DNA from: Candidatus Soleaferrea massiliensis AP7
GTDB lineage: Bacteria; Bacillota; Clostridia; Oscillospirales; Ruminococcaceae
DNA: 64,000 nucleotides
NCBI RefSeq assembly: GCF_000820765.1
Contig: NZ_CCYH01000021.1
Coordinates: forward strand, 1 to 64,000
Reading direction: 5' to 3'
Made by a program: the position numbers and the translations under genes. A model generated the notes under the pieces. It made no database searches. It had not been told where the DNA came from and saw only the letters and a program-made list of their open reading frames with translations. Position 1 is the stretch's first letter. Every line of letters starts with the position of its first letter. Shown here one piece after another: positions 8,549 to 18,500 of this stretch.

Positions 8549-11500
8549 TCAGCTGTCCGACTGCGGCGGCCAGTAGAAGGCTTCGTTCCAGACTCTGCCT
8601 GCCTGCAGCGTGCTGATGTTGCGCGCGTAGTAGAAGGTGTGCGTCATATCCGAGGTCATGGAATCTACTGTGAATTCGGGCGCGGAGACCACATGATATC
8701 CGGCGAGGGCCGGCGCGTAGACCGTAAAGCTGGAGAAGGCCGGAACAAGATAGCGGTTCTGTCCGAGGATGTTGCCGAATTCATCCTCATAGTAAACAGT
8801 CAGGACGTAATACCGCAGGGTATTGGTGATGATGGTGCCCTCAACGGTCTTCTCATAACCGGGATAGGAACTCACCTCGTCGACCGTATAGTCATACGGC
8901 ACGCCGTTTTCATCATATATCGGCAGGTCGGTGAATTCGAAGTCGGTCTGCGTGCGCGGATCCAACAAAATCGACGCATATTCCACACCGTTCTGATACA
9001 GGACGATCCGCACCTGCGACGGACGGTGATCCGGATTCCGATCCACCCAGCGCTTCTGTCCAGTGATGGTCAGGGTCTCCGGGTAGTCGACGACGATGAA
9101 CGGATCCTGCTCGATGCCGTTAAAGTACACGTGTCCCAGCTCGTCGACATAGACCTCATATTCTGTCGGATCGGGACGGTATCCGGCCGGCGGCACCGAC
9201 TCGACCAGCCTGTAGAAGCCGGGGGGGACATCCTCAAACTGAACCAGCCCGTCGGGACCGGTCCACTGAACCTGTATAATCTGTCCGTTCTCCAACAGCT
9301 GGAACTGAGCATCGGGCAGCGGCTGGCCGTTTTGATCGACCTTCAGCACACGGAACGAGGGATATCGGAAGTTGCGCGCTTCAAAGATCTCGGACGGCTG
9401 GCCGTTGATCAGCACCTGCCCGCCCTCCAGAACCTCGACGTCATACCGGTAGGTTTCCGCCAGATATCCCGGCGGCGCGATGATTTCATCCATCTGGTAG
9501 TAGCCGGGGAGGACGTCGTCAAACCGCACAAATCCGCCTCCATCGGAGACTGCCGTGTAGATGGACGGTCCTATGAGTTCAAACCAGGCGTCGGGCAGAC
9601 CGATTCCGGTATCCCGGTCGATCTTCCTGAAGTAGAAGGAATAGCCCAGGCGTTCATTCAGCAGCGAAAGAACCGCCGGCGTGCCTGCTGTTACCGTGAC
9701 CGGCCAGATGGTGGGATCGGGACGGTATCCGGGAGGCGGCTGGATTTCGGTGACAGTGTATTCGCCCGGTTCCAGATCGGGAAGTTCGATGAGACCGTCG
9801 ATATTGGTTGTATATTCCCCGACGACCGTTCCATCCTGCCGGCGCACCTGATAGACGGCGCCTTCCAGCGGTCTCAGGTTATCCCGGTCATATTTGCGGA
9901 TCGAAAGGGCGAAGAGCGGCTTGTTCTGCACAGAAAAGCGGTCCGGCGCGGCCGAATCGATGGTGATGTCCCCGTAGATATCGACCACAACCTGATAGAT
10001 CTGCCCGTTCTCTGCAAAGCCGTCCGGTGCCCGGGTCTCGCGCAGCGTGTAGGTTCCCGGAGCAAGACCGGCGCCGAAGTCCACCACGCCGTTTGCGTCC
10101 GAGACGGCCTGGCGGACAGCCGTGGTGCCGTCATACAGTGTGAATTCGGCGGAAGCGAGCGGCTGGCCCGCGCCATTCAGCTTGACAAACCGCAGCACGT
10201 CATTGACCGGACGGTTCTCCAGATTTACCGCGGCGACAGGAACGCCGTTTTCCGCAATGCTTCCGTCGTCAAGAACCGTGACGTTGGTCACCGGGGTGAC
10301 CGGCATATAGCCGGCCGGCACAGAGACCTCCCGAAGCTGGTAGTCCCCCGGGCGAAGGCCGGTGAAGACCATCCTGCCGTCCTGATCGGCCGTTTGGGTC
10401 GCGATGGGGACCCCGCCGAGGGTCAGCTCGTAGACCGCGCCTGGAAGCGGCGCTCCCAGAGCATATTTGAAGGCGGTCAGCGTCGCCGACACAAGGTTTT
10501 CTGCCCGGTACTGCGACGAAGGGATGCCGTCGATCGTGACGCTGCCGTCGGTTCCGATCAGCACGGTCCGGTCGGCGGTGTCGGCGGAGAAGCCTTCCGG
10601 CGGCTGTGTCTCGCGCAGTGTGTAGGCTCCGGCCGGAAGGCTGCCGAAATCGACGAAGCCGTTCGCGTCGGAAAAGGCGGATGCGATTTCGCTGCCGTTC
10701 TGGTACAATGCGAAGCGCGCGCCGGCAAGCGTCGCGCCGCTGTCCGCGTTGATTTTCAGGAAGGAGAGCGCATACAGAGAAGGCGTGTTGGTTACCTGCA
10801 GGATATCGGCCGCTGTGCCGTCGATCGTGATGCTGCCGTCCGGGCCGACTGTGACGGTGTACACCGTGGGATTCGGATCGAATCCGGGCGGCGGCGCGGT
10901 TTCCATGAGCGTATAGACGCCCGGCTCGAGCTGATCAAAGAGCGCGTTGCCGTCGACGCCGGTTTCAAGGACCTGTACCGGCGTCCCGCCGCGGTACAGT
11001 GTGAACTGAGCGCCCGCAGTCGGGACACCGGCGGGATCGGTTTTGTGCACGGTGAAGGAAGGCAGTATACGGTTGCCGATCACAAAATCCTCGGCGGCCA
11101 GACCGTCAATGGTCACGTTGCCAAGCTCGTCGACATACACGTTGTGGATGTCGGTATGCGGCAGATATCCGGGAGCCGGCGACGTTTCGGTCAGGGTATA
11201 GAAGCCGGGAAACAGTCCGCCGAAGCGGACGTAGCCGAAGGTATCCGAGACGGCCTGGTAGGCGCCGCTGTCTGAACGCAGTTCAAACTGCGCGCCGGTC
11301 ACCGGGGTTCCGGTTACGAAGTCCCGCTTGGAGAACGCTGCGTCAAAGAGGGTCGGAAAATTGGTCACGGTCAGCATATCAGTTAAGCTTCCATCCACAT
11401 AGATGCTGCCGTCCTCACCCACCGTGAGCGTGTAAACCGTGCCGTTCGGCTGATAGCCGGGCGGCGGGGACAGCTCGGTCAGGGTGTAGGCGCCGGGCGC

Positions 11501-13432
11501 GAGAGACGGGAACCGGGCGTAGCCGGATGTATCCGAGACGGCCTGATAGACGCCGCTGCCTGAACGCAGCTCGAACCGCGCGCCGGCAAGCGGAAGGCCG
11601 TTTTCGTTCACCTTGTAGACCGCGAAATCCGGATACGGCGTGTTGCCCGCTACGAAGGTTTCCGCCGCGGCGCCGTCGATGGTGACGCGGCCGTCCGCGG
11701 ACACTTCGACGGTGTGAACAACGGAGTAGGGAAGGAATCCAGGCGCGGCGGCCGTTTCCCGCAGCGTGTAGCTGCCGGGCGCCACGCGTCCGAGATCAAT
11801 CCGGCCGGCACTGTCGGATGTTCCGGACGCGATCAGCATGGAGCCCTGCGAAAGTTCGAACTGCGCGCCCGCGACCGGTGTGCGGTCTTCGGTGCTGCGC
11901 TTGGTGAACGAGACTTCATACTGTGAGAGCAGGTTTTGCGCCGTGAAATCCGCGGCCGGGGTGCCGCCGATGGTGACAGATCCATCCGCCGACACAACGA
12001 CCTCGTAAGTCGTCGGGTCCGGATCATAACCGCTGGGCGGGGTCAGCTCGCGCAGCAGGTAGCTTCCGGGAGCGACAGCGCCGAAATCCACGGCGCCTTC
12101 ATTGTCGGAAACAGCCGTGCCGATCGGGCCCGCCGTTGTGAACAGTTCAAACACCGCACCGGCCAATGGATTGCCGGAGAGCGCGTCGCGCTTGATGAAC
12201 CGCACATCGTACAGGATGCGCCGGTCGGATACCCGCAGTGTGGAGGTGATCTGTCCGTCGATTTCAATGACGCCATCCTCGCGTACCGTGATGCGGCGGA
12301 CCGTCGGATCCGGTTCGAACCCATTCGGGGGAGAAATTTCTGTGAGGGTGTAGACGCCGGGGGAGAGGGACGCAAAGGTCAGCGTACCGCTGTCATCAGT
12401 TGCAAGCTCCGTGGAGCCGGAAGGGCCGGACAGCCGGTATCGCGCACCGGACAGCGGCCGGCCCTCCCCGTCGTCCTTGTTCAGGGTGAGGTCGGGAAGC
12501 GGGGTATTGTCCAAAACGTACTGCTCTGCCGGAATGCCGTCGATGGTGACCGAACCGTCCGGCGCAACCACGGCCGTCAGCTCCCGGGAAAGAGGCAGAT
12601 AGCCCGCCGGTGCGCTGAGTTCCCGGATGCGATAGGTTCCAGCCACAATCGGGCCGAAGTTCACGATGCCGTTTTCATCGGATACGGCGGAGGCATACGC
12701 CGTGCTGCCTGCGACCAGCTCAAACCGCACGCCGGACAGCGGAAGGCCGGTCGCGGCGTCCCGCTTTTGGAAGAGTACCTCGGCGGTCCGCGGCGTGTTG
12801 CCGATGGCGACTTCGTCGAACACAAACCCATCGACCGTGACGGTGCCGTCCTCGGCGACCTCAACCAGATGGCTTGATGCGACCGGAAGGAAGCCCGAGG
12901 GCGGCTGGGTTTCCACCAGCGTATAGCGGCCTGGGGAAAGCGGGCCGATCGAGAAACGGCCGTCCTCTGAGGATACGGCGGTTGCAACGACGCCGGAAGC
13001 GTTCCGCAGCTCAAATACGGCGCCCGACAGGCGCCGGCCGTCAACGGTGCTGAATTTGACGCCGCGCAGCGTGCCGCCGGGACTCGTTGGGGTGTTCGGT
13101 ATCGAAAATCTGCAGACGGGCCTTCCATCGACAAACAGGCATCCGCAGCAGTCCACGGTCACGGTGAACACCGTCTCGATGCCTGTATATCCGGGCGGCG
13201 GCGCTGTCTCAGTCAGCTGATAGGTACCGGGACGCAGCGCCGGAAAGCGCACAACGCCGCATGGGTCTGAGGTTGCGGACCATCTATATGCATTGCCCTG
13301 CAGTTCGAATACAGCGCCGGCTATTCCACAGCGGGTTTCGGCGTCGATCTTGCAGAAACAAAACGGCGGAGAGCACACCGGCTGGCAGGCGGCGCAGGGT
13401 TCATAAGAAGCGCATATTTCATTGGTATGCAC
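8549..13432 (-). CDS. Giant SpaA/Cna-B repeat protein without signal peptide or anchor
   Basis: This 1627-residue protein is almost wholly made of about 15 consecutive prealbumin-like (SpaA-type) modules of 90-97 residues. Each has a first strand with lysine (F-x-K-R/x-D), a PLxGAxFEL strand, a YTLTExxPPxGY strand carrying the catalytic glutamate, and a closing (N)TP or equivalent, the pattern of domains that form internal Lys-Asn isopeptide bonds. A Cna-B module (TITGQKRWVDRNPDHRPSQV) and a MucBP-like module follow; the protein ends in WPPQSDS. The first 30 residues are Cys-rich (CASYEPCAACQPVCSPPFCFC) and are not a signal peptide. There is no LPXTG-like motif or C-terminal membrane helix. 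The start is GTG, ten bases after AAAGGAG. Probably a surface fibre, but its route out is unclear. Confidence 0.88.
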   Translation of the reverse strand: MHTNEICASYEPCAACQPVCSPPFCFCKIDAETRCGIAGAVFELQGNAYRWSATSDPCGVVRFPALRPGTYQLTETAPPPGYTGIETVFTVTVDCCGCLFVDGRPVCRFSIPNTPTSPGGTLRGVKFSTVDGRRLSGAVFELRNASGVVATAVSSEDGRFSIGPLSPGRYTLVETQPPSGFLPVASSHLVEVAEDGTVTVDGFVFDEVAIGNTPRTAEVLFQKRDAATGLPLSGVRFELVAGSTAYASAVSDENGIVNFGPIVAGTYRIRELSAPAGYLPLSRELTAVVAPDGSVTIDGIPAEQYVLDNTPLPDLTLNKDDGEGRPLSGARYRLSGPSGSTELATDDSGTLTFASLSPGVYTLTEISPPNGFEPDPTVRRITVREDGVIEIDGQITSTLRVSDRRILYDVRFIKRDALSGNPLAGAVFELFTTAGPIGTAVSDNEGAVDFGAVAPGSYLLRELTPPSGYDPDPTTYEVVVSADGSVTIGGTPAADFTAQNLLSQYEVSFTKRSTEDRTPVAGAQFELSQGSMLIASGTSDSAGRIDLGRVAPGSYTLRETAAAPGFLPYSVVHTVEVSADGRVTIDGAAAETFVAGNTPYPDFAVYKVNENGLPLAGARFELRSGSGVYQAVSDTSGYARFPSLAPGAYTLTELSPPPGYQPNGTVYTLTVGEDGSIYVDGSLTDMLTVTNFPTLFDAAFSKRDFVTGTPVTGAQFELRSDSGAYQAVSDTFGYVRFGGLFPGFYTLTETSPAPGYLPHTDIHNVYVDELGNVTIDGLAAEDFVIGNRILPSFTVHKTDPAGVPTAGAQFTLYRGGTPVQVLETGVDGNALFDQLEPGVYTLMETAPPPGFDPNPTVYTVTVGPDGSITIDGTAADILQVTNTPSLYALSFLKINADSGATLAGARFALYQNGSEIASAFSDANGFVDFGSLPAGAYTLRETQPPEGFSADTADRTVLIGTDGSVTIDGIPSSQYRAENLVSATLTAFKYALGAPLPGAVYELTLGGVPIATQTADQDGRMVFTGLRPGDYQLREVSVPAGYMPVTPVTNVTVLDDGSIAENGVPVAAVNLENRPVNDVLRFVKLNGAGQPLASAEFTLYDGTTAVRQAVSDANGVVDFGAGLAPGTYTLRETRAPDGFAENGQIYQVVVDIYGDITIDSAAPDRFSVQNKPLFALSIRKYDRDNLRPLEGAVYQVRRQDGTVVGEYTTNIDGLIELPDLEPGEYTVTEIQPPPGYRPDPTIWPVTVTAGTPAVLSLLNERLGYSFYFRKIDRDTGIGLPDAWFELIGPSIYTAVSDGGGFVRFDDVLPGYYQMDEIIAPPGYLAETYRYDVEVLEGGQVLINGQPSEIFEARNFRYPSFRVLKVDQNGQPLPDAQFQLLENGQIIQVQWTGPDGLVQFEDVPPGFYRLVESVPPAGYRPDPTEYEVYVDELGHVYFNGIEQDPFIVVDYPETLTITGQKRWVDRNPDHRPSQVRIVLYQNGVEYASILLDPRTQTDFEFTDLPIYDENGVPYDYTVDEVSSYPGYEKTVEGTIITNTLRYYVLTVYYEDEFGNILGQNRYLVPAFSSFTVYAPALAGYHVVSAPEFTVDSMTSDMTHTFYYARNISTLQAGRVWNEAFYWPPQSDS

Positions 13433-14123
13433 AGCTTTTCATCTCCTTTGGAAAAACATGGAATACAAATAGGAAAGTATCCCATTCCATTCTATGGGAC
13501 ATGAAAATTTCTGTGACGGAATCAGCCGGATATGCAGGCGGGAGCGGGCATCGGGTGGAAAAAGACCGCCGCGGACAACAGAAAATGGATGCGCTTAGAA
13601 TGTTAGCAGCAGGCTGACGATAGGAGCAGACAGACCCCTTCGGATATCTGAAAAAAGATGCCTATGGAATGCCAGTATGCAGGTTGATAGGCAGGAGACG
13701 GCTGTGGACTTCGGTAAACGATATCTTTAAAATATGGATATGCAGGTTGTTGGATAAGGGAGACAGACTGCAGCAGGTATCAGGAAGCAGCCGCCGTTTT
13801 TCCCGGGAAAAACCATTGACCAAATACCATCCGTTGTGGTATCCTTAATGATAGCTTTAAGTTGATGCGATGTGGGTCAAGCGGATTTGATTTCTGCGTG
13901 CACATCAGGCAAGGATTCTATCTGCCATGTGTGAAAAGATGAATGCGACGCACAGATCGTAAGCACTTGTGAAGGAATACCCTGCAGACGGGGAACCGGC
14001 GGATAGGCCGGAATGAGCGAATTTGACAGGCATGAATGATTGTCTTGCCGGGCTTGCGCCAAGAAAGCGGCACAGAACGGGATAGCAAAGCAGAGGAAGA
14101 AGACTAAAAACGGGGGAATCGGG
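13433..14123. other. Divergent intergenic region
   Basis: About 690 bases between the divergent SpaA-repeat and carboxypeptidase genes. I see no gene. It holds a short inverted repeat near the SpaA start (TCCCAT-N8-ATGGGA) and a possible carboxypeptidase promoter listed separately. Confidence 0.5.
13816..13845 (+). promoter_or_regulatory. Possible sigma-A promoter of the D,D-carboxypeptidase gene
   Basis: TTGACC and TATCCT are separated by 18 bases. It lies about 280 bases before the coding start, so it is tentative. Confidence 0.4.
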
Positions 14124-15149
14124 TTGAGAAAAAGGGGAAACAGGATTCGAAGGAAAACGGTGCGCCGAACCGTCATATCGGCGGCATTGGGATGCACGGC
14201 CATATTGGGGGCGGTTCTGGCGTTCAGTATGGGGCTGCATATGGGATCTCCCGAGCAGGAAACGGCTGTAGAGCCGGCGCTCCTGACGGCAGGGCCGCGT
14301 CAACTGACCGTGCATGTGCCGGAAAAGAAGGAACGGCCGGTGCCGTCCTTCAGCTTTCCCACCATCTACAGCCCGGCAGCTATTCTGGTACGGGAAGAGG
14401 ACGGGGCTGTTTTAGCTCATAAAAATGCGGACCAGGCTGTCTATCCGGCGTCGCTGACCAAGGTGATGACCTGCATCCTGGCGATTGAGAAGCTGGGGGA
14501 CCTGGACCAGACGGTCACACTGCCGGAATCGATGTTTTACAGGCTGTACGATGAAAATGCCTCCATGGCGGGCTTCCAGCCCAATGAAACCGTGAAGGCC
14601 ATAGATCTGCTGTACGGCGTGCTGCTGCCGTCCGGTGCGGAATGCTGCATTGGTCTGGCAGAAAAGATAGCCGGTTCAGAGAGCGCCTTTGCCGATATGA
14701 TGAACCAGAAGGCCGCCGAGCTTGGCATGGACAAGACACATTTTGTAAACACAACAGGACTGCATGATGAGAAGCATGTTTCCTCCGTGCGGGACCTTGC
14801 CGTCCTGCTGCAGTATGCGATGCAGAACGAAACCTTCCGGGAGATCTTCACGAGCAGCCAGTACCTTTCCGGGACGACCGACCAGCATCCGGAGGGCCTG
14901 ATGATCTGGAGCAATGTGTTTGGATATGTGGGTTATCCCGCGGAGGTGACCGGAGGGGAACTGCTTGGCGGAAAGACCGGGTACACCAGCGAGGCTGGAC
15001 TGTGTCTCGCGAGCGCCGCAAAGGTGCAGGGGGAGGATTATCTTCTCGTAACGGTTGGCGCACAGGGTTCCACCTGGCCGTATCCGCCGCATATTCTGGA
15101 TGCGCTGACGGTGTATAACGCCCTGGGCAAAGAGCTTGGAAAGTCATAA
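14124..15149 (+). CDS. D-alanyl-D-alanine carboxypeptidase (PBP5/DacF-like, S11 family)
   Basis: This membrane-anchored serine peptidase should trim the terminal D-alanine from peptidoglycan stem peptides and so limit cross-linking. The N-terminus is basic (MRKRGNRIRRKTVRRTV) and is followed by one membrane helix (ALGCTAILGAVLAFSMGL); the catalytic domain is outside. The SxxK motif is in PASLTKVM and KTG is in GGKTGYTSEAG. The usual SxN motif is replaced by SGA in LLPSGAECC. I favour the TTG at 14124, just after GGGGGA; the frame stays open to a TTG at 14040, which has no ribosome binding site. A terminator follows. Confidence 0.88.
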   Translation: MRKRGNRIRRKTVRRTVISAALGCTAILGAVLAFSMGLHMGSPEQETAVEPALLTAGPRQLTVHVPEKKERPVPSFSFPTIYSPAAILVREEDGAVLAHKNADQAVYPASLTKVMTCILAIEKLGDLDQTVTLPESMFYRLYDENASMAGFQPNETVKAIDLLYGVLLPSGAECCIGLAEKIAGSESAFADMMNQKAAELGMDKTHFVNTTGLHDEKHVSSVRDLAVLLQYAMQNETFREIFTSSQYLSGTTDQHPEGLMIWSNVFGYVGYPAEVTGGELLGGKTGYTSEAGLCLASAAKVQGEDYLLVTVGAQGSTWPYPPHILDALTVYNALGKELGKS

Positions 15150-15168
15150 GCTGATTGATGATCATTTT

Positions 15169-15202
15169 AAAGGGCACATTCCGGCCGGAATGTGCCCTTT
15201 TT
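15169..15202 (+). terminator. Terminator of the D,D-carboxypeptidase gene
   Basis: A 16-bp palindromic stem (AAAGGGCACATTCCGG and its complement) ends in a T run. Confidence 0.88.
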
Positions 15203-15442
15203 GCTGTACAAAAGGCTGAAAGGGGCGGTAACGTGTCCTGACCGACTGCTGCGGACCGGCCGAATGGTTGTCTGAATCACATAGGGTCCTCAATCCCAGA
15301 CCACATTGAAATCATAGCTGACGGCATGGACAGCCATGATAAAAGTTCTTTTTGTTTATCAGCCGACTGATGTCAGTATGCGGCTCTGAGAGGATAGATG
15401 CTTCAAGAGAACATCTGCCGGCAATCGTGAACGATATCCTGG

Positions 15443-15476
15443 AAAAGCCCCGGTGTCATTTGGCATCGGGGCTTTT
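15443..15476 (-). terminator. Terminator of the subtilisin gene
   Basis: Arms AAAAGCCCCG and CGGGGCTTTT (the stem extends inward with G-T pairs) lie about 70 bases beyond the minus-strand stop at 15546. The 340 bases around it hold no gene. Confidence 0.8.
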
Positions 15477-15545
15477 GATGCGCACGGTTTACGCTAAGGG
15501 ATGAAACACATCTGCAGACCACTGCGTGGCTATCATGTCGAACAT

Positions 15546-18500
15546 TTAATGGCCTGTCCTGCGTTTACGGGCGGCGAATATGGTTATGACGGAGCCGCCG
15601 GCAAGCAGTACGCCGAGCAGAAGCAGGCCGGTTTGCAGCGGGTCGCCGGTAAAGGGGGAATCGCCGCTGGAGGAACTGCCCGGGCTCTGATCCGGGCCAT
15701 CCGTGCTGTCGGAACCGGATGGGCCGCCTTCCTGTACCTTTACAAATTTCGCGGTCAGTGAACGATCCGCGACAGCGCGGAAGGCATACTGCGCGTCACT
15801 GGAAACAATGCTGCCGTCCTCTTCCCAGCCTTCAAAGCGGTAGCCCTCATCGGCCGATGCGCGCAGGGTGACCAGATCGCCGTTGAAATAACTGCCGGTT
15901 CCGTCGACGCTTCCGCTGTCATGGAGTACCTCAATGCTTCGCAGGTTGCTTGTGACCGGCATCATCATCAATGCCGGTTCGCCGTCTTCATTTAAGCCGA
16001 CCATATAATAGGTGTCGTCCATCACCGCCGAGGAGAGGGCCGGGACATCTTCACCCGGCGCGTAGTCCATGGCGGACCATTCGTTTCGCATCGGGTCAAA
16101 GCCGTAGCAGTTGCTGTAACCGTCCAGACGGCCGCCGGCATAGATCAGCTTGTCGCCGCTGGCGGCAAAGCCGTCTTCCATCATGCCCCAGACGTCGATG
16201 GTCAGCTGCGGCTTGGTCGAGGCCATCGCGGTCCAGGAGGTTCCGTCGAAGGCATATGCCTGCAATGCCTGTCCGCTGTTTTCCTGTGTGTCGTCTGTGG
16301 CATACGGGACGACTGCGATCAGCTTGTCGCCGACCTGTCTGGCGGATACCTTCAGATTGAAGCGCTGGTCAGACTGTTTTTCAATGGTGGGCATCCGTTC
16401 AACCAGGCCGGTCCGCGGGTCATAGCAGGTGACGCCGGAGCCCCAGGTTTCGGAATCATCCGAAAGCTTAGCCCAATCCCCGAAGAAGTAGATTTTGCCG
16501 TTGTATGCAGCCGCCGAGAACGCATCGATATGCTGTTGGGTATCGGCAAAGCCCCGGTCCTCCCAGACGCCGGAATCGATGTCGTACCGTTTGAACTGGC
16601 AGGTGGTGTCCGCGCTGCTGTGCGAGATCATCCAGATGCCGCCGTCCATGTATAAAAAGCTGTTGACGGCGGAGGCCACGCCGGGTCCGGTCAATGCCTT
16701 CCATCCGTCATCGGTCTGCGCAAAGAAGCATTCTCCCAGGCTGCCGATATAGAACAGCTGCCTGCCGTCGGAAACCAGCTTGCCGCCCATGACGGTTTCG
16801 CCGGGAAGCGTCGCGCCGGTCAAAAACGGCTTCGGCGCGTTCGGGATGGAGAGCTTAGCTGAGAAGCTGCGTCCGTTTCGGCTGACGGTGAAATCGAGAT
16901 AATCGCCGCGTGTAAACGCCGACGCGTCGAATCGGATGGTTTCGTCGTCCTGTGAAATGGGTGTGACCGGTTTGCCGTCCACATACAGCGCCGCGCCGGT
17001 GAGAAAGTGGCCTGAAACGGCAGCCACGTCGCCGGACGCGCTGACCGATTCAATGACCGGGTTCGGGTTGCTAAGCGCAGTGCCGAGGTCCAGGCGTCCG
17101 CCGCTTGCAACCTTGCCCGCGTCGGCTTCGTTCAGTGGGAGCGTACCGCCGAGCATGCGCGCGCGCAGCTTGGATGGGCTTTCATCCGGGTATTTTGAGG
17201 CGACCAGGCCCAGTGCCCCGGCGGCATACGGCGTGGCCATCGAGGTGCCGCTCATGAAGCCGTATTTGCCGGTTGCGGCGCCGATGCCGAATTCGTCAAA
17301 CGAGATGTCGGTACGCTCTACATCCGGGAAGGAAAGAATGACATCTATGGAGATGGTTTCCTGATCGTTCGATGGAGCAACCGCGGCCATCGGTGTGTTC
17401 CACGCGTTTGGAAAGGAGCCGGTTCTGATGGAAAGCAGTTCCTCCTGTCCGGTCTGATGCAGGATTACACGGTTCTTTATATTGAACTTGTCCGCGCTTT
17501 CAGAGATGGTCATCAGGCCGGTGTAAAGCTGTTCCTCCATGGCGTCGGTGTTGTAAAGCGGGTTTTTGCAGGTGATGGTGAATTTGATCTGGCTGTTGGA
17601 TTCCATCCGTTCGGGGACGGCCAGCGTCAGGCGTTTGCCCTTGTAGCCGCCGCCGGTCAGCCGGAACCATTCGTCTTCGGTGCAGTGTACAGGCGCCCAG
17701 TCGGCTTCTTCCCCCTCGTCCGCCGGACCGGCAGACATCAGACCGCCGATGGTCAGGCTGTCCGCTTCGGATGCCCCCCGCACCGTCCAGCTTTCCGTCT
17801 GCGGATTGTAGGAGAGGTTTTCGAACGAGTTGTACACGCGGTTTTTATCGAGGCCATAGGTGTTTGAAAGGGTCGGCAGATAGTATTCCATCGCGATGGT
17901 GGACAGCACCGATGTTCCCGGCGCCGCCACATCGGTGGAGTAATGGCCGTAGCAGCTGAACGGCGCAATGCCGTTGTCCGGATGACCTGCCGCAACCGCA
18001 ATGATGTATGGGCTGTCGAAGGCGGCCGGATAGGAGCCCATAAAATCGTTGTCACTGGTTTCGTTGCCGGCTGCGATCACCGAAAGGACGCCGGCCCGTC
18101 CGACTTGGTTGATGGCATAGAGCTCCAGCTGGGAGGCGCCCGATCCGCCATACGAGTTGCTGGTTGCCACAATCGGGACGCCGGCGCGCTTGGCCTGATA
18201 AACATAGGAAAAAGCGCCCAGAATGCCGATGAGGCTCATTGAGCCCGCCGTATTCTGAATTTTGAGCGCCATGATCTTGGTATTGGGGGAGACGCCCGCA
18301 ACGCCCTCGCTGTTATTGATCTGTGCCGCGATGGCGCCGGCGCAGTGGGTGCCGTGCGAATTTGCGTATTCGGTTTCCACGAGATCCGGCATGGGATCCT
18401 CGTCAAAGTCACCGTAGTCGAACCCGTATTCTCCCGGCAGGCCGATGTCACCCGGATTGTGCCACATCACGCTGGCAAGGTCCGGATGGTTGTAATCGAC

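Noticed and set aside
8639..11275. An 878-codon open frame on the plus strand
   Set aside because: It lies wholly inside the SpaA-repeat gene on the other strand. Its length follows from the GC-rich repeats; it has no SD, no domain and no membrane or signal pattern.
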